Shown: positions 28,212-38,902, counted from the stretch's first letter. The stretch is 39,840 bases of DNA from an uncultured Neomegalonema sp. (GCA_937922185.1 CAKZUT010000255.1:1-39840); one strand, 5' to 3'. Numbers and translations are program-made. The notes: generated by a model not told the origin, from the letters alone.

Positions 28212-29249
28212 ATGACTGTTCGCCGCCCCGTGCCCCTCGTCAAGACCTTGCTTCTCGGCGCGGCGGGGGCGGGTCTGTTCGTCGCGATGGGCTGGCCGCT
28301 GCCTTTTCTGCTCGGCCCGCTTTTCGCCTGCCTCTTCGGCGCTCTGGTGCGGGTGCCTTTGTCCGGCACCGGGCAGGTGGGTGTGGCCTTCCGCACGGTG
28401 CTTGGGGTGGCGGTCGGCACCTCGATCACGCCGGACCTCGTAGGCCGCCTGCCGGAGATGGCCTATTCGGTCGCGCTTATTCCGGTATTCGTGCTGTTGA
28501 TCGGCCTTGCCGGTTATCCCTTCTTTCGCCGTGTCTGCGGATTTGACCATGCGACCGCCTATTACGCGGCCATGCCCGGCGGGTTGCAGGATATGCTGAT
28601 CTTCGGCGAGGAGGCCGGGGGAGACGTGCGCGCATTGTCGCTGATCCATGCGACCCGCGTTCTGGTCATCGTCAGCCTCGCACCCTTTCTGCTCACGACA
28701 GTCTGGGGCGTGGCCCTGACCAATCCGGTCGGCGAACCGGCGGCGGACCTGCCACTTGCAGAACTTGTGCTGATGGTCGTCGCCGGTCTGGCGGGCTGGA
28801 AGATCGGTGAGCGGCTGGGCCTGTTCGGGGCGTCGATCCTCGGGCCGCTGATCCTCTCGGCGGGGCTGTCCCTCGCGGGTTTCATCGAGAATCGCCCCCC
28901 GGCGGAGGCCATTCTGGCGGCGCAATTCCTGATCGGCATCGGCATCGGCGAGAAATACGCGGGCGTCACCCTGCCTGAACTGCGCCGTGACGTGCTGGCC
29001 GGGGGGGCCTTCTGTCTGATCCTGGGCGCATTGGCCCTTGTCTTCGCGGAAGGGGTCGCGCTGGCCGGATTCGCCCCGCAAATCGAGGCGTTCCTCGCCT
29101 TTGCACCGGGCGGACAGGCGGAAATGGCGGTGTTGAGCATCGTCGCGGGGGCCGATCTGGCCTTCGTGGTGACGCATCACCTCGTTCGCATCATCATCGT
29201 CATCATGGGCGCACCGGTGGTCGCCCGACTTGCCCGGCACTGGACCTGA
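28212..29249 (+). CDS. AbrB-duplication family membrane protein
   Basis: The 345-residue hydrophobic protein has about ten membrane segments in two similar halves, each with the hallmark of the AbrB-duplication (Pfam AbrB, sometimes mislabelled ammonia monooxygenase or AbrB regulator) family: ALPFLLGPLFACLF-like WPLPFLLGPLFACLFGALV in the first half and GLFGASILGPLILSAGLSLAG in the second. Further blocks are FDHATAYYAAMPGGLQDMLIFGEEAGGD and FLAFAPGGQAEMAVLSIVAGADLAFVVTHHLVR, where PGG and the His pair are conserved. It is an inner-membrane protein, probably a transporter, with no known substrate. It is unrelated to the Bacillus DNA-binding protein AbrB. It is the last gene before a long non-coding stretch. 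Confidence 0.88.
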   Translation: MTVRRPVPLVKTLLLGAAGAGLFVAMGWPLPFLLGPLFACLFGALVRVPLSGTGQVGVAFRTVLGVAVGTSITPDLVGRLPEMAYSVALIPVFVLLIGLAGYPFFRRVCGFDHATAYYAAMPGGLQDMLIFGEEAGGDVRALSLIHATRVLVIVSLAPFLLTTVWGVALTNPVGEPAADLPLAELVLMVVAGLAGWKIGERLGLFGASILGPLILSAGLSLAGFIENRPPAEAILAAQFLIGIGIGEKYAGVTLPELRRDVLAGGAFCLILGALALVFAEGVALAGFAPQIEAFLAFAPGGQAEMAVLSIVAGADLAFVVTHHLVRIIIVIMGAPVVARLARHWT

Positions 29250-29841
29250 TCGTCGATTACTTGCCGTGAGTCGGGTCTGATTCGGCTGATTTCCGGCCCA
29301 TGACGGGATCGCACGGGACAATACGGGGTCTCGTGGAAAAAAACTGGAATCCCATGGGCGTCACAATATGGGCACGAATCTGGCGATAGTTAACCTATAT
29401 ATAGTAGAATTAGGCTGGGCGGGCAATAAATGTTGCCATTATGTTTGAGTCGCCTGCTCGTTGAATCCATAAAATCCCGTTGACGATCCATATTTCTCCA
29501 CGTATCCCCATGGACATGGAGAGTGCAGTGGGGCTCGGTAGCGACAAATAACAAAGCTAATATGAGGCAGGTTTCTACAGAGCGATCTCCCTGTCCACAT
29601 GGACTCTCCAAATAATATCAAGAAGACCCAAGTGTCCGTTAAAGAGACCGAGGGCCAAGAGCAGATAGAAGAACAGAACTGGCGATTGAGGCAGTGGCGG
29701 GGTGTGCGACGCGCATCCCGCTTTTCTCGTCACCCTGTTCAATACGCAAAGTCGCTGATCAGGCACGATGCTGTCAAGGGCGACGCTCCACGGTCTTTCA
29801 TGTCGATAAACGAGCCGGGTCGCATATAACAGGCGGGCGGA
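29250..29841. other. Long AT-richer non-coding region before the dcw cluster
   Basis: About 590 nt without a supported gene, clearly less GC-rich than the genes on both sides between roughly 29330 and 29660 (for example CCTATATATAG near 29393-29403). Short frames exist on both strands (29599-29829 plus, 29390-29611 minus), but they have no RBS and no protein-like character. The promoter of the mraZ-murD operon should be within it. A TTGACG with a weak TATCCC at 17-nt spacing near 29478-29506 is one possible pair, but it is not convincing. I do not find the repeated TGGG boxes known as MraZ sites at regular 10-nt spacing. Confidence 0.5.
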
Positions 29842-30321
29842 ATGGCGTTGTTTCTTTCGAGAAGCACCCACAAGGTGGACAAAAAGGGCCGTGTTTCGGT
29901 CCCCGCCGCCTTTCGCTCGGCTCTGGGCGAGGCGCTGTCGGATGGTATCGCCCTGACGCAGCCCGTCACCGGCGAAACTGCCATCGAGGCGGCGCCCATG
30001 TCCCAGATAAGGGCGCGGCTTGCCCAGCTCGACACGCTCCCCCCGGAATCGGCGGACCGCAAGGCTCTCGCCATGATGATGCTCGGCACTGTGGATCGTG
30101 TTTCCATCGACGGCGACGGTCGTATGATCCTGCCCGAGGAACTGAGAGAATTTACCGGTATTGATGACATGGCGGTCTTCGTGGGTCTGGGCCATACCTT
30201 CCAGATATGGGAGCCGGAGGCCCTCAAAGCCTACATGATCGAAGCCGCTGCCCTTGCCCGCAAGAGCGCCGCGATGCTGCCGAGTCTGAGTTCCCTCGGT
30301 CAGAACGGACAGGAAGCGTGA
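29842..30321 (+). CDS. mraZ: Transcriptional regulator MraZ
   Basis: MraZ is a ring-forming DNA-binding protein with two SpoVT/AbrB-type domains that controls its own dcw operon. The 159-residue protein shows both halves of the fold with their DxKGR-type motif: [17 protein letters not shown] (about 9-25) and [18 protein letters not shown] (about 89-106). [13 protein letters not shown]-like [15 protein letters not shown] follows. The ATG at 29842 is preceded by GGGCGGA. As usual it is the first gene of the dcw cluster; rsmH begins within its stop codon (GTGA at 30318-30321). It is a little longer than E. coli MraZ (152). Confidence 0.96.
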   Translation: MALFLSRSTHKVDKKGRVSVPAAFRSALGEALSDGIALTQPVTGETAIEAAPMSQIRARLAQLDTLPPESADRKALAMMMLGTVDRVSIDGDGRMILPEELREFTGIDDMAVFVGLGHTFQIWEPEALKAYMIEAAALARKSAAMLPSLSSLGQNGQEA

Positions 30322-31340
30322 CGCCGGAGGAGGCGCTCGCGGCGGCGGAACGCAACCACCTTCCGGTTCTCTGCGCCGAGGTGATCGCGGCACTGGCCCC
30401 TGTCGGGGGCGATCTGTTCATCGACGGCACCTTCGGAGCGGGGGGGTATTCCCGCGCGATCCTCGCGGCGGCGGATTGCCGGGTCATCGGGGTGGACCGT
30501 GACCCCGATGCGCTGGCCGAAGCCCGACCATGGGCGGGCTTGTATGGCGCACGACTGCGGTTGGTGGAGGGCGTATTCGGCGCATTGGACACAGCCCCCG
30601 GACCCGACGAGGCGGTGAACGGTATCGTGCTCGATATCGGCGTGTCCTCGATGCAATTGGATCGGGCCGGACGCGGTTTCTCCTTTCTCCGCGACGGGGC
30701 GCTTGATATGCGGATGGGACAGGACGGTCCATCTGCGGCGGACCTCGTGAACACGGCGGAGGAGGGGGTTCTGGGCGATATCCTGTTCCAGTATGGCGAG
30801 GAGCGGCGCGCGCGCGCACTGGCGCGGGCGATCGTGGCCGCGCGCGAGAAATCGCCTGTCCGCACCACTGCCGAACTCTCCCGAATCGTGGAAGCCGCCT
30901 CTCCGGCGAAAAAGCCGGGGCAGGTTCATCCCGCTACCCGCACCTTTCAGGCCCTGCGTATCGCTGTGAATGACGAGCTGGGAGAGCTGGCCCGTGGCCT
31001 TGCGGCGGCGGAGCGGGCGCTGGCCCCCGGCGGACGGCTGGTGGTGGTCACGTTCCATTCGCTGGAGGACCGCATCGTCAAGCGCTTCCTGAAATCGCGT
31101 TCCGAAAGCGGCGGGGCCGGGGTGTCCCGCCATGCTCCGGGGCCGCAGGCCGGGCCGGAACCCAGCTTCGAGACCCTGACCCGCAAACCCGTCGAGGCGG
31201 GCGAGGCCGAACGAAGTGCCAATCCCCGCGCCCGCTCCGCCCGGCTGCGCGCGGGAAGGCGCACGAATGCCCCCGCCCTGCCGTTCGAGGCGCGTGGACT
31301 GGGCCTGCCGGGGCTGGCTCTGGAGGGGCTGGTGCGATGA
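30318..31340 (+). CDS. rsmH: 16S rRNA (cytosine(1402)-N4)-methyltransferase RsmH
   Basis: RsmH (MraW) uses S-adenosylmethionine to methylate N4 of C1402 in 16S rRNA near the ribosomal P site. The start is the GTG overlapping the mraZ stop (GTGA, 30318-30321), giving 340 residues. Family blocks are [13 protein letters not shown], the SAM-binding [16 protein letters not shown] and [30 protein letters not shown] with [25 protein letters not shown] and [18 protein letters not shown]. The frame is open upstream through mraZ, but in a different register and without RsmH sequence. It is coupled to ftsL by a 4-nt ATGA overlap. Confidence 0.97.
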   Translation: MTPEEALAAAERNHLPVLCAEVIAALAPVGGDLFIDGTFGAGGYSRAILAAADCRVIGVDRDPDALAEARPWAGLYGARLRLVEGVFGALDTAPGPDEAVNGIVLDIGVSSMQLDRAGRGFSFLRDGALDMRMGQDGPSAADLVNTAEEGVLGDILFQYGEERRARALARAIVAAREKSPVRTTAELSRIVEAASPAKKPGQVHPATRTFQALRIAVNDELGELARGLAAAERALAPGGRLVVVTFHSLEDRIVKRFLKSRSESGGAGVSRHAPGPQAGPEPSFETLTRKPVEAGEAERSANPRARSARLRAGRRTNAPALPFEARGLGLPGLALEGLVR

Positions 31341-31660
31341 TGACGGTATGGCGCATTATCGTGGCACTGGGGATCGGTGGTCTGGTCTACAGCGCCGTGG
31401 CCCTCTACGAGGCCAAGATCGAGACCCGCGAACTGACCCGCGCGCTTGACCGTCTGGAGGCCCGTCAGGGGGCCATCAAACGTGAGATCGCCGCCCTTGA
31501 TACCGAATGGTCCTATCTCAATTCCGCCGAGCATCTCTATTATCTCATCGGTCTTCATTCCGACGTTCTTCAGTTGCAGGAACGGGTACCTGACAGCTTT
31601 GCGCGCCTGTCGGAACTGCCCCCCAGGGGGGCGGGGTCTGAGGCGCAGGAGGGCCGGTAA
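31337..31660 (+). CDS. ftsL: Cell division protein FtsL-like
   Basis: This 107-residue bitopic protein between rsmH and ftsI is the positional and structural match to FtsL. It has a membrane segment at about 4-23 ([20 protein letters not shown]), then a periplasmic coiled coil of about 25-65 ([37 protein letters not shown]) with leucine-zipper-like spacing, then a short tail. FtsL joins FtsB and FtsQ to activate FtsW-FtsI. Sequence conservation in the family is low, so the call rests on layout and neighbours. The start overlaps rsmH by 4 nt, and its TAA shares one base with the ftsI ATG (TAATG at 31658-31662). Confidence 0.88.
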   Translation: MMTVWRIIVALGIGGLVYSAVALYEAKIETRELTRALDRLEARQGAIKREIAALDTEWSYLNSAEHLYYLIGLHSDVLQLQERVPDSFARLSELPPRGAGSEAQEGR

Positions 31661-33435
31661 TGAAAGGTTTTTTCCGGGATATCCCCTTTCCCGACCAGCC
31701 GCCGCTGGACAATCCCGAACTGGAGCGGAGTGTCAGACGCGATACCACGCGGGGGCGCGGCCTGTTCCTTGCGGCCCTGTTCGGCCTCGCCTTCGCGCTG
31801 CTTGGCTGGCGCATGGGTGCTCTGGCCCTCGTGCCGCAGGAGGATGCGCGGCGCACGGCCCCCGCCTCGACCATCCCCGACCGGGCGCAGATAACGGATC
31901 GCCAGGGGCGGATCATGGCCAGCACCCTGCCGACATGGGAGGTCGCCCTGCGTCCGCGCATGACGGCCAAGGCGGGGGGACTGTCGCCCGATGATCTGAC
32001 GGCCCTTCAGGAAATCTTTCCCGATCTGGACCGCAACAACCTGCGCTATCTCGTGAATTCCGGCAAACGCGCCTTCACCTATGTCGAGCGTCGGGCGTCG
32101 CCGCGCCAGTGGAAGCAGGCCCGTGATCTGGGCATCATTGGCATGGAGGCGATCCCGCGCAGTGATCGGGTCTTCCCGGCGGGGCGCGTGGCCGCCCATG
32201 TACTCGGCGGGGTCGATGTCGATAACAAGGGGATCTCCGGCATCGAGAAAGGGATGCAATCGCGTCTCACCGACCGTCGGGTAGGCGATACCCCGGTCGC
32301 CCTTTCCCTTGATATGCGGGTGCAGAACGCATTGCATCTCACCATGTCCGAGGCCGTCGCCGAATTCGCGGCCCTCGGCGCGGCGGGGCTGGTGATGGAT
32401 GTCAGGACCGGCGAATTGCTTGCCATGGTCTCCCTGCCCGATTTTGACCCCAACGAACGGCCCCCCCTGCCCGAACCGGGCACCGACCCTGCGCTCTCGC
32501 CCCTGTTCAACCGGGTTTCGCAGGGCATTTACGAACTCGGGTCCGTCTTCAAGCTGGTCACGGCGGCTGCCGCGCTGGATGCGGGCGTCGCCGATCTCGA
32601 CACGATGCTTGATGCCCGAAACCCGATCTTCCGGGGCGGGTTCAAGATCAGCGACTTTCTGGGCAAGAGCCGCATGATGTCGCTGGAGGAGGTCATCCGC
32701 TATTCCTCGAATATCGGGGCCGTGCGGATTGCGGATCGCCTCGGTGTCGAGCGCCACAAGGCGTTCCTCGAAAATCTGGATATGGCCTCCAGAGTCCCGC
32801 TGGCCGAACTGCCCGCCCCCGAGCGCAGTGCGGGGCAATTGCCTTTCAAATGGCGCAGCTCGAACGCCGCGACGGTCTCCTACGGGCACGGGCTGGCCGT
32901 CACGCCGCTGCATATCGCCACCGCTATCGCCTCTCTGGCCAACCATGGCTGCAAGGTCACGCCGACCCTGCTCAAACGCGAGCGCACGCCTCCCTGCGAG
33001 CGGGTCATCAGCCGCGAGACATCCGGCAAGCTGCGGGCGCTCATGCGCGTCGTGGGCAAGCACAGTTCCGGGCGCAGCGCCAATATCGCGGGCTACGAGA
33101 TCGGCGGCAAGACCGGCACGGCCTATAAGATCAAGCCGGGCGGATACGATTTTGACAAACGGTTCAACACTTTCATCGCCCTGTGGCCCACGACCGAACC
33201 GCAGTATCTGCTGCTCCTGTCGCTCGATGACCCCAAGCTGCTCGACGGCAGCGGGAAACTGCCTCTGGCCGGTCGCACGGCGGCTCCGGCGGCCGGGCGC
33301 GCCATCGAGCGGATCGCCCCCCTGCTGGGCCTTGCCCCCACCGACCGTTTCCGCCCTACCGGACAGTTTGTGGACGAGGTGACGGAGGGCGGCGAATTGC
33401 CGATTTCCCTGCCGCCTCTGGAGACGACCGAGTGA
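31660..33435 (+). CDS. ftsI: Peptidoglycan D,D-transpeptidase FtsI (PBP3)
   Basis: FtsI is the septal transpeptidase that cross-links peptidoglycan at the division site and is a target of beta-lactams. The 591-residue protein has a cytoplasmic tail, one membrane anchor at about 30-50 (GLFLAALFGLAFALLGWRMGAL), a PBP dimerisation domain (DRQGRIMASTLPTWEVALRP; IPRSDRVFPAGRVAAHVLG), and a transpeptidase domain. All three active-site motifs are intact: SVFK (S295-K298), SSN (349-351) and KTG (484-486). It starts one base inside the ftsL stop and ends in a GTGA overlap with murE, so it sits in the middle of the coupled series. Confidence 0.97.
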   Translation: MKGFFRDIPFPDQPPLDNPELERSVRRDTTRGRGLFLAALFGLAFALLGWRMGALALVPQEDARRTAPASTIPDRAQITDRQGRIMASTLPTWEVALRPRMTAKAGGLSPDDLTALQEIFPDLDRNNLRYLVNSGKRAFTYVERRASPRQWKQARDLGIIGMEAIPRSDRVFPAGRVAAHVLGGVDVDNKGISGIEKGMQSRLTDRRVGDTPVALSLDMRVQNALHLTMSEAVAEFAALGAAGLVMDVRTGELLAMVSLPDFDPNERPPLPEPGTDPALSPLFNRVSQGIYELGSVFKLVTAAAALDAGVADLDTMLDARNPIFRGGFKISDFLGKSRMMSLEEVIRYSSNIGAVRIADRLGVERHKAFLENLDMASRVPLAELPAPERSAGQLPFKWRSSNAATVSYGHGLAVTPLHIATAIASLANHGCKVTPTLLKRERTPPCERVISRETSGKLRALMRVVGKHSSGRSANIAGYEIGGKTGTAYKIKPGGYDFDKRFNTFIALWPTTEPQYLLLLSLDDPKLLDGSGKLPLAGRTAAPAAGRAIERIAPLLGLAPTDRFRPTGQFVDEVTEGGELPISLPPLETTE

Positions 33436-34973
33436 GAGATGCGGCGCATACCGTCGGCGGGCTGGGCCTGCTGGATACCGGGTTCATTCTCGGGCCGCGC
33501 CCCGATGCGGGAGTGGCGGTGACGGGGGTGACGGCGGATAGCCGCGCGGTCGAACCCGGCACGGTCTTCGTCGCGATCAAGGGCGCGACCCTCGACGGGG
33601 CGCAGTTCATCCGATACGCCGTGCGTCAGCGTGCGCTGGCCGTGGTGACGACCCGCGAAGGCGCGGTCACCGCCCTTGAGACGATGAGCGGTGTCTCCGA
33701 CACGCCGATGATCGTCGTGGAGGAACCGCGCCGCGTCCTCTCGGATCTGGCCGCCCGTCTGCACCCGCGCCAGCCCGGAACCATCGCGGCGATTACGGGC
33801 ACGAGCGGCAAGACTTCCGTGGCGGATTTCCTGCGCCAGATATGGGAACGGCTCGGCATGGATGCCGCCTCCCTCGGCACGATGGGCGTCGCCTCGCGCA
33901 GCGTCAGCATCCCCGGCGGCCTCACCACCCCGGACCCCGTGGGCCTGCACCGTACCCTCGAAAGGCTCGTGGATGGGGGCGTGGACGCGCTGGCCATGGA
34001 GGCCTCGTCTCACGGTCTGGACCAGTACCGTCTCGACGGTGTGCGCGTGCGTGCCGCCGCCATGACCAACCTCGCCCGCGACCATATGGACTATCACCCC
34101 ACCACCGCCCATTACGCGGCTGCCAAGCTACGGCTTTTCACCGATCTGCTGGAGGAGGGGGGCGCAGCGGTCGCGAATGCTGACGACGCGCTCTTTCCCC
34201 TCATCGCGCGGATCGCAAAAGCGCGGGGTCTACGCCTGATCCCGGTTGGTGAAGCGGCGACGGACGGCTTTCGCATTCTCGATACCGTCTTCACCGAAGC
34301 CGGTCAGCGCGTGGAGATATCTTTCGGCGGACGCAGCCATACCCTCGACCTGCCCCTTATCGGTGCCTTTCAGGCCCGCAACGTCCTGACGGCGGCGGGC
34401 CTTGCTCTGGGCTGCGGTGCGGAGGAGGGCGCGGTCCTCGCGACCCTGCCGACCCTCGACGGTGTGCGCGGGCGGATGGAACTGGTCGCCCGGCGCCATT
34501 CCGGCGCGCCGGTCTTCGTGGATTACGCGCATAAGCCCGATGCTCTCACTGCGGCACTCTCCGGCCTGCGCCCCCATGTGCCGGGGCGTCTGCATGTCGT
34601 TTTCGGTGCGGGCGGTGATCGCGATACGGGCAAGCGTCCGCTGATGGGTCAGGCGGCGGCGGAGGGGGCCGATATCGTGATCGTCACTGATGACAACCCC
34701 CGCTCCGAAGACCCCGCCTCCATCCGCGCCGCCATTCTTGCCGCCTCGCCGGAGGCCGTGGAGGTGCCGGATCGCGCCGAAGCCATTCTGCGCGGCGTGG
34801 ATGGGCTGGAAGAGGGCGATGCCCTGCTGATCGCCGGCAAGGGCCATGAGACCGGACAGGTCATCGCGGGCGATGTCATCCCTTTCGATGATGCCGAACA
34901 CGCGCGGATCGCCGTCGCCGCCCTTGACGGCGATGAGGGCGATATCGCGCGCCTGCTGGCGGGTGACGGATGA
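33432..34973 (+). CDS. murE: UDP-MurNAc-tripeptide synthetase MurE (meso-diaminopimelate type)
   Basis: MurE adds the third stem-peptide residue to UDP-MurNAc-L-Ala-D-Glu with ATP, in the cytoplasm. The start is GTG 33432, overlapping the ftsI TGA (GTGA); the protein has 513 residues. Visible features are the N-terminal VTADSRAVEPGTVFVAIKG block, the ATP P-loop GTSGKTS (123-129), HGLDQYRLDGV, FQARNVLTAAGLALG, VDYAHKPDAL, FGAGGDRDTGKRPLMG, and DNPRSEDP (421-428). The DNPR motif is the marker for meso-diaminopimelate rather than lysine, so this is a Gram-negative-type wall. It overlaps murF by 4 nt (ATGA). Confidence 0.97.
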   Translation: MRDAAHTVGGLGLLDTGFILGPRPDAGVAVTGVTADSRAVEPGTVFVAIKGATLDGAQFIRYAVRQRALAVVTTREGAVTALETMSGVSDTPMIVVEEPRRVLSDLAARLHPRQPGTIAAITGTSGKTSVADFLRQIWERLGMDAASLGTMGVASRSVSIPGGLTTPDPVGLHRTLERLVDGGVDALAMEASSHGLDQYRLDGVRVRAAAMTNLARDHMDYHPTTAHYAAAKLRLFTDLLEEGGAAVANADDALFPLIARIAKARGLRLIPVGEAATDGFRILDTVFTEAGQRVEISFGGRSHTLDLPLIGAFQARNVLTAAGLALGCGAEEGAVLATLPTLDGVRGRMELVARRHSGAPVFVDYAHKPDALTAALSGLRPHVPGRLHVVFGAGGDRDTGKRPLMGQAAAEGADIVIVTDDNPRSEDPASIRAAILAASPEAVEVPDRAEAILRGVDGLEEGDALLIAGKGHETGQVIAGDVIPFDDAEHARIAVAALDGDEGDIARLLAGDG

Positions 34974-36406
34974 CCGCGCTCTGGGATCGCGATACGCTGG
35001 TCGCGGCGACCGGAGGCAGGGCCACGGGCGAGTGGACCGGCGTGGGCGGCGTCTCCATCGACACGCGCACCCTGCGCGAGGGCGATCTGTTCGTTGCGCT
35101 GAAGGATGTCCGTGACGGTCATGATTTCGTGGGGGCCGCCCTGAAGGCCGGGGCAGGGGCCGCCCTCGTCTCGCGCATCCCCCATGACTCCGGCGAGGCC
35201 CCGCCCCTGCTGCATGTCGGCGATCCGCTGTTCGCGCTCGAAAGCCTGGGTATCGCCGCCCGCGCCCGTGCGAAGGGCGTGACGGTCATCGCCGTCACCG
35301 GCTCGGCGGGCAAGACCAGCGTGAAGGATGCGCTCGCGGCGATCCTCGCACCGCAGCGCCCGACCCATTCTTCGGTGAAATCCTACAACAATCACTGGGG
35401 TGTCCCGCTGACCCTCGCGCGGATGCCGCAGGAGACGGGTTTCGGCATCTTCGAGATCGGCATGAACCATTCCGGCGAGATCGCACCGCTGACCCGCATG
35501 GTCCGCCCCCATATCGCGATCATCACCAATGTCCTGCCCGTCCATCTGGGCAATTTCGACTCCGAAGCCGATATCGCGGCGGCCAAGGCCGAGATCATGG
35601 AGGGGGTCGTGACGGGGGGGCACGTCATCCTTAATCGCGACAATCGCTGGTTCGATCTGCTGGCCACGAAAGCGCAGGCGCTCGGCCTTTCTGTGGTGAC
35701 CTTCGGCGAAAACGAAAATGCTTCCATCCGTCTGCTCAAACTCTCGCAGCAATCCGAATCCGCCAGTGTCGAGGCCGATATCCTCGGCGAGCGGGTCTTG
35801 TTCAGGCTCAACTCGGTCGGGCGGCATCAGGCAATCAACGCGCTGGCGGTGCTGGGCGCTGCAAAGCTGGCCGGAGCCGATCTTGCCCGTTGCGCGCTGG
35901 CGCTCGGCCAGTGGAAACCCGGTGACGGACGCGGCGCACGCCGCCGCATTCGTCTCGACCCCATCGATCCGGGCAGTGCCTTCGAGCTGATCGACGAAAG
36001 CTACAACGCCAACCCCGCCTCGGTCGTCGCCGCGCTCGAAACCCTGTCACTGGCCCGACCGGCCCTCACGGCTACCGGCAGACCGGGACGCCGCATCGCC
36101 GTAATCGGTGATATGCTCGAACTCGGTGCTGAGGCCGAACGGATGCATGGCGACATCGCGGCCACGCCGCATATGGAAAACATCGACGCGGTATTTGCCT
36201 GTGGACCCCTTTCCAGAACGTTGTATGACGCCTTACCCAAAGCCAGACGCGGTGCCTGGGCTGTCGATTCCACGGCCCTTGCGCCCCTGGTTCGCGACGA
36301 GATGCGCGCGGGAGACGTGGTGATGGTCAAAGGCTCTCTCGGCAGCGCGATGGCCGTGATCGTGACCGCCCTCGATGCCCTCGGTCAGGGCCGCAAGAAA
36401 CGTTAG
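34970..36406 (+). CDS. murF: UDP-MurNAc-tripeptide:D-Ala-D-Ala ligase MurF
   Basis: MurF adds D-Ala-D-Ala to the UDP-MurNAc-tripeptide with ATP, the last cytoplasmic peptide-adding step. The 478-residue protein shows [19 protein letters not shown], the P-loop TGSAGKTS (110-117), [17 protein letters not shown] (the NNHxGvP block typical of MurF), [27 protein letters not shown], and [19 protein letters not shown] with a following GDMLELG. The ATG at 34970 overlaps the murE stop by 4 nt. After it there is a 22-nt gap to mraY, the only break in the coupled series of overlapping genes. Confidence 0.97.
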   Translation: MTALWDRDTLVAATGGRATGEWTGVGGVSIDTRTLREGDLFVALKDVRDGHDFVGAALKAGAGAALVSRIPHDSGEAPPLLHVGDPLFALESLGIAARARAKGVTVIAVTGSAGKTSVKDALAAILAPQRPTHSSVKSYNNHWGVPLTLARMPQETGFGIFEIGMNHSGEIAPLTRMVRPHIAIITNVLPVHLGNFDSEADIAAAKAEIMEGVVTGGHVILNRDNRWFDLLATKAQALGLSVVTFGENENASIRLLKLSQQSESASVEADILGERVLFRLNSVGRHQAINALAVLGAAKLAGADLARCALALGQWKPGDGRGARRRIRLDPIDPGSAFELIDESYNANPASVVAALETLSLARPALTATGRPGRRIAVIGDMLELGAEAERMHGDIAATPHMENIDAVFACGPLSRTLYDALPKARRGAWAVDSTALAPLVRDEMRAGDVVMVKGSLGSAMAVIVTALDALGQGRKKR

Positions 36407-36428
36407 AACCCGCCGGAAGACCTGCCTC

Positions 36429-37514
36429 ATGCTCTACTATCTCAACTCCCTCTCGGATGTCGTCGGTGGCTTCAACGTCTTCCGCTATATCAGTTTTCGC
36501 ACCGGCGGAGCCTTGCTGACCTCATTGCTGCTGTTCATCATTTTCGGGCGTGGCATGATCAACTGGATGCGCGAGAAGCAGGGCAAGGGACAGCCGATCC
36601 GTGATGACGGCCCCGCGCGGCATATCGTGGAAAAGGCCGGAACTCCGACAATGGGCGGGGCGCTTATCCTCGGTGCCATAGCGATTTCGACGCTGCTCTG
36701 GGCGCGGCTTGATACCGGGTTCGTCCTGATGGTGCTGTTCACAATGCTGGGGTTCGGGGCAATCGGCTTCTGGGATGATTTCCTCAAGGTTTCCAAGCGC
36801 AATACCAAGGGCGCTTCGGGCAAACTGCGGCTGCTGGCGGGGTTCGCCATTGCGCTGATCGCCGGGATATGGGCGAATCTGATGACGCCCGATCCCCTGC
36901 AATCGCAGCTTCTGTTCCCCTTCTCGAAGGATTTCATGGTCGATCTGGGGGTGCTGTTCTTCCCCTTCGCGATCATCGTCATCGTCGGGGCGGCCAACAG
37001 CGTGAACCTGACCGACGGTCTCGACGGGCTGGCCATTGTGCCGGTGATGATCGCCGGGCTGTCCTTCGCGATCATCGCCTATTGCACCGGCAACTTCAAC
37101 GCGGCGGAATACCTGCATCTGCAATACCTGCCGGGTACGGGAGAGATCGCCGTTTTCGTCGGGGCGCTGACCGGTGCGGGGCTGGGCTTCCTCTGGTTCA
37201 ATGCCCCGCCCGCCATGGTTTTCATGGGCGATACCGGATCGCTGGCGCTGGGGGGGGCACTCGGGGCCATTGCCGTAGCGACAAAGCACGAGATTGTGCT
37301 GGCCATCATCGGCGGCCTGTTCGTGGTCGAGACCCTCAGCGTCATCATTCAGGTCGCCAGCTTCAAATGGACCGGCAAGCGTGTCTTCCGCATGGCCCCC
37401 ATCCACCATCATTTCGAGCAAAAGGGCTGGCACGAACCGACCATCGTGATCCGCTTCTGGATCATCGCCGTCATCCTCGCCCTGATCGGCCTCTCGACCC
37501 TGAAGCTGCGATGA
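36429..37514 (+). CDS. mraY: Phospho-MurNAc-pentapeptide transferase MraY
   Basis: MraY transfers phospho-MurNAc-pentapeptide to undecaprenyl phosphate, giving lipid I at the inner membrane. From ATG 36429 the protein has 361 residues, close to the E. coli length, with about ten membrane segments. Family blocks are [39 protein letters not shown] with its Asp pair, [10 protein letters not shown] (catalytic Asp region), [16 protein letters not shown], and [15 protein letters not shown] with the HHH motif. GGAAG lies upstream of the start. The frame opens 18 codons earlier, inside murF, but that part is not MraY-like. It overlaps murD by 4 nt. Confidence 0.97.
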   Translation: MLYYLNSLSDVVGGFNVFRYISFRTGGALLTSLLLFIIFGRGMINWMREKQGKGQPIRDDGPARHIVEKAGTPTMGGALILGAIAISTLLWARLDTGFVLMVLFTMLGFGAIGFWDDFLKVSKRNTKGASGKLRLLAGFAIALIAGIWANLMTPDPLQSQLLFPFSKDFMVDLGVLFFPFAIIVIVGAANSVNLTDGLDGLAIVPVMIAGLSFAIIAYCTGNFNAAEYLHLQYLPGTGEIAVFVGALTGAGLGFLWFNAPPAMVFMGDTGSLALGGALGAIAVATKHEIVLAIIGGLFVVETLSVIIQVASFKWTGKRVFRMAPIHHHFEQKGWHEPTIVIRFWIIAVILALIGLSTLKLR

Positions 37515-38902
37515 TCGTCGTCCGCACCTATCAGGACCAGCGCGTGGGCGTGCTGGGCATGGGCCGCTCCGGTCTCGCGGCGGCGGGGGCGTTGCAGGCG
37601 GGCGGGGCCGAGCCGGTGTGCTGGGACGATTCCCCCGAGGGCCGCAAGGCGGGTGTTCATGCGGGCTTTTCCGTGCGCGACTTGACCCGTGAGCGCGAAT
37701 GGGAGGGCATCACCGCCCTCATCGTCTCCCCCGGTATCCCCCATCTCTACCCCGCCCCTCATCCGGCCATCGAGCGGGCCATGGCCGCAGGCATCCCCGT
37801 GGATAACGATATCGGCCTTTTCTTCCGCGAAATGGCCGCGTGGGAGCCGGGGCTGGACGATGTCGGCGACGGCGATCCCACCATCATCTGCGTTACCGGC
37901 TCGAACGGTAAATCCACCACCAGCGCCCTGATTCACCACATCCTGAACGGTGCAGGCCGCAACGCGCAGCTTGGCGGCAATATCGGTGTCGGCGTCCTCG
38001 ATCTCGACTACCCGACCTCGCAGGATACCATTGTCCTCGAACTTTCCTCCTACCAGACCGATCTGGCCCGCAGCCTCGCGCCCGATATCGCCGTGTTCCT
38101 CAATCTCTCGGATGATCATCTCGACCGCCATGCAGGGCGGGGCGGCTATTTCGCCGCCAAGTCTCGCCTGTTCGACGCCGGAGCGCCCGAGCGCGCGGTG
38201 GTCGGTGTCGGTGAGCCGGAAGGCCGCTACCTCGCCAATCGGCTGGAAGGGGTGGCCGAGAAGATCATCCGGGTCGGGGGCCGTGAGGGCTGGACCGTCT
38301 CGATGAAGAAATCCTTCCTGACCGAGCGCCAGAACGGCAAGCAGACGGCCTCCTGCGACCTGCGCGCAGCCCCCGCCCTGCGCGGGGCGCATAACGGCCA
38401 GAATGCCTGCGCCGCCTGGGCCGCCTGTCGTATGATGGGCCTCGGCCCAAAGCAGATCGAAGCCGGTCTGGTCAGCTTCGCGGGCCTTCCCCATCGGCTG
38501 GAACGCATCGCCGAAATCGACGGCGTGACCTATGTGAACGATTCCAAGGCCACCAATGCGGATGCCGCCTCCAAGGCCCTGCTCTCCTATGACAACATCC
38601 GCTGGATCGTCGGTGGCCAGCCGAAAGAGGGCGGCATCGCCTCGCTTCTTCCCCTGCTCGACCGCGTTCAGAAAAGCTATCTCATCGGCGAGGCCCAACA
38701 GGCTTTTGCCACCCAACTCGGCGACGCCCCCCACACCCTCTGCGACACCCTGGAAAACGCCATCGCCGCCGCCAAAGCCGACGCCGCCCCCGGCGACACC
38801 ATCCTCCTCGCCCCCGCCTGCGCCAGCTTCGACCAGTTCACCAGCTTCGAGGCACGGGGCGAGGCGTTTCGGGAGGTGGTGGCGAGGTTTGAGCGAGGCT
38901 GA
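37511..38902 (+). CDS. murD: UDP-MurNAc-L-alanine:D-glutamate ligase MurD
   Basis: MurD adds D-glutamate to UDP-MurNAc-L-Ala with ATP. From the ATG in the ATGA overlap with mraY (37511) the protein has 463 residues. It shows [17 protein letters not shown] near the N-terminus, VSPGIP, the P-loop [46 protein letters not shown] (metal/substrate), [33 protein letters not shown], and [12 protein letters not shown]. All ATP and metal motifs are intact. It is the last dcw gene here. The next expected genes (ftsW, murG, murC) do not follow; a minus-strand toxin gene ends 18 nt away. The final part of the gene is unusually rich in C runs (about 38720-38825). Confidence 0.97.
   Translation: MIVVRTYQDQRVGVLGMGRSGLAAAGALQAGGAEPVCWDDSPEGRKAGVHAGFSVRDLTREREWEGITALIVSPGIPHLYPAPHPAIERAMAAGIPVDNDIGLFFREMAAWEPGLDDVGDGDPTIICVTGSNGKSTTSALIHHILNGAGRNAQLGGNIGVGVLDLDYPTSQDTIVLELSSYQTDLARSLAPDIAVFLNLSDDHLDRHAGRGGYFAAKSRLFDAGAPERAVVGVGEPEGRYLANRLEGVAEKIIRVGGREGWTVSMKKSFLTERQNGKQTASCDLRAAPALRGAHNGQNACAAWAACRMMGLGPKQIEAGLVSFAGLPHRLERIAEIDGVTYVNDSKATNADAASKALLSYDNIRWIVGGQPKEGGIASLLPLLDRVQKSYLIGEAQQAFATQLGDAPHTLCDTLENAIAAAKADAAPGDTILLAPACASFDQFTSFEARGEAFREVVARFERG

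Noticed and set aside
29599-29829. 76-codon plus-strand frame before mraZ
   Set aside because: No RBS, no recognisable family, and the frame lies in an AT-richer non-coding stretch.
29825-29830. TATAAC as -10 box of mraZ
   Set aside because: No -35 lies at a suitable distance, and initiation there would leave only about 5 nt before the ATG and remove the Shine-Dalgarno sequence.
36375-36428. Eighteen extra N-terminal codons of mraY
   Set aside because: They lie within the murF end and its spacer and are not MraY-like; ATG 36429 gives the normal length and start.
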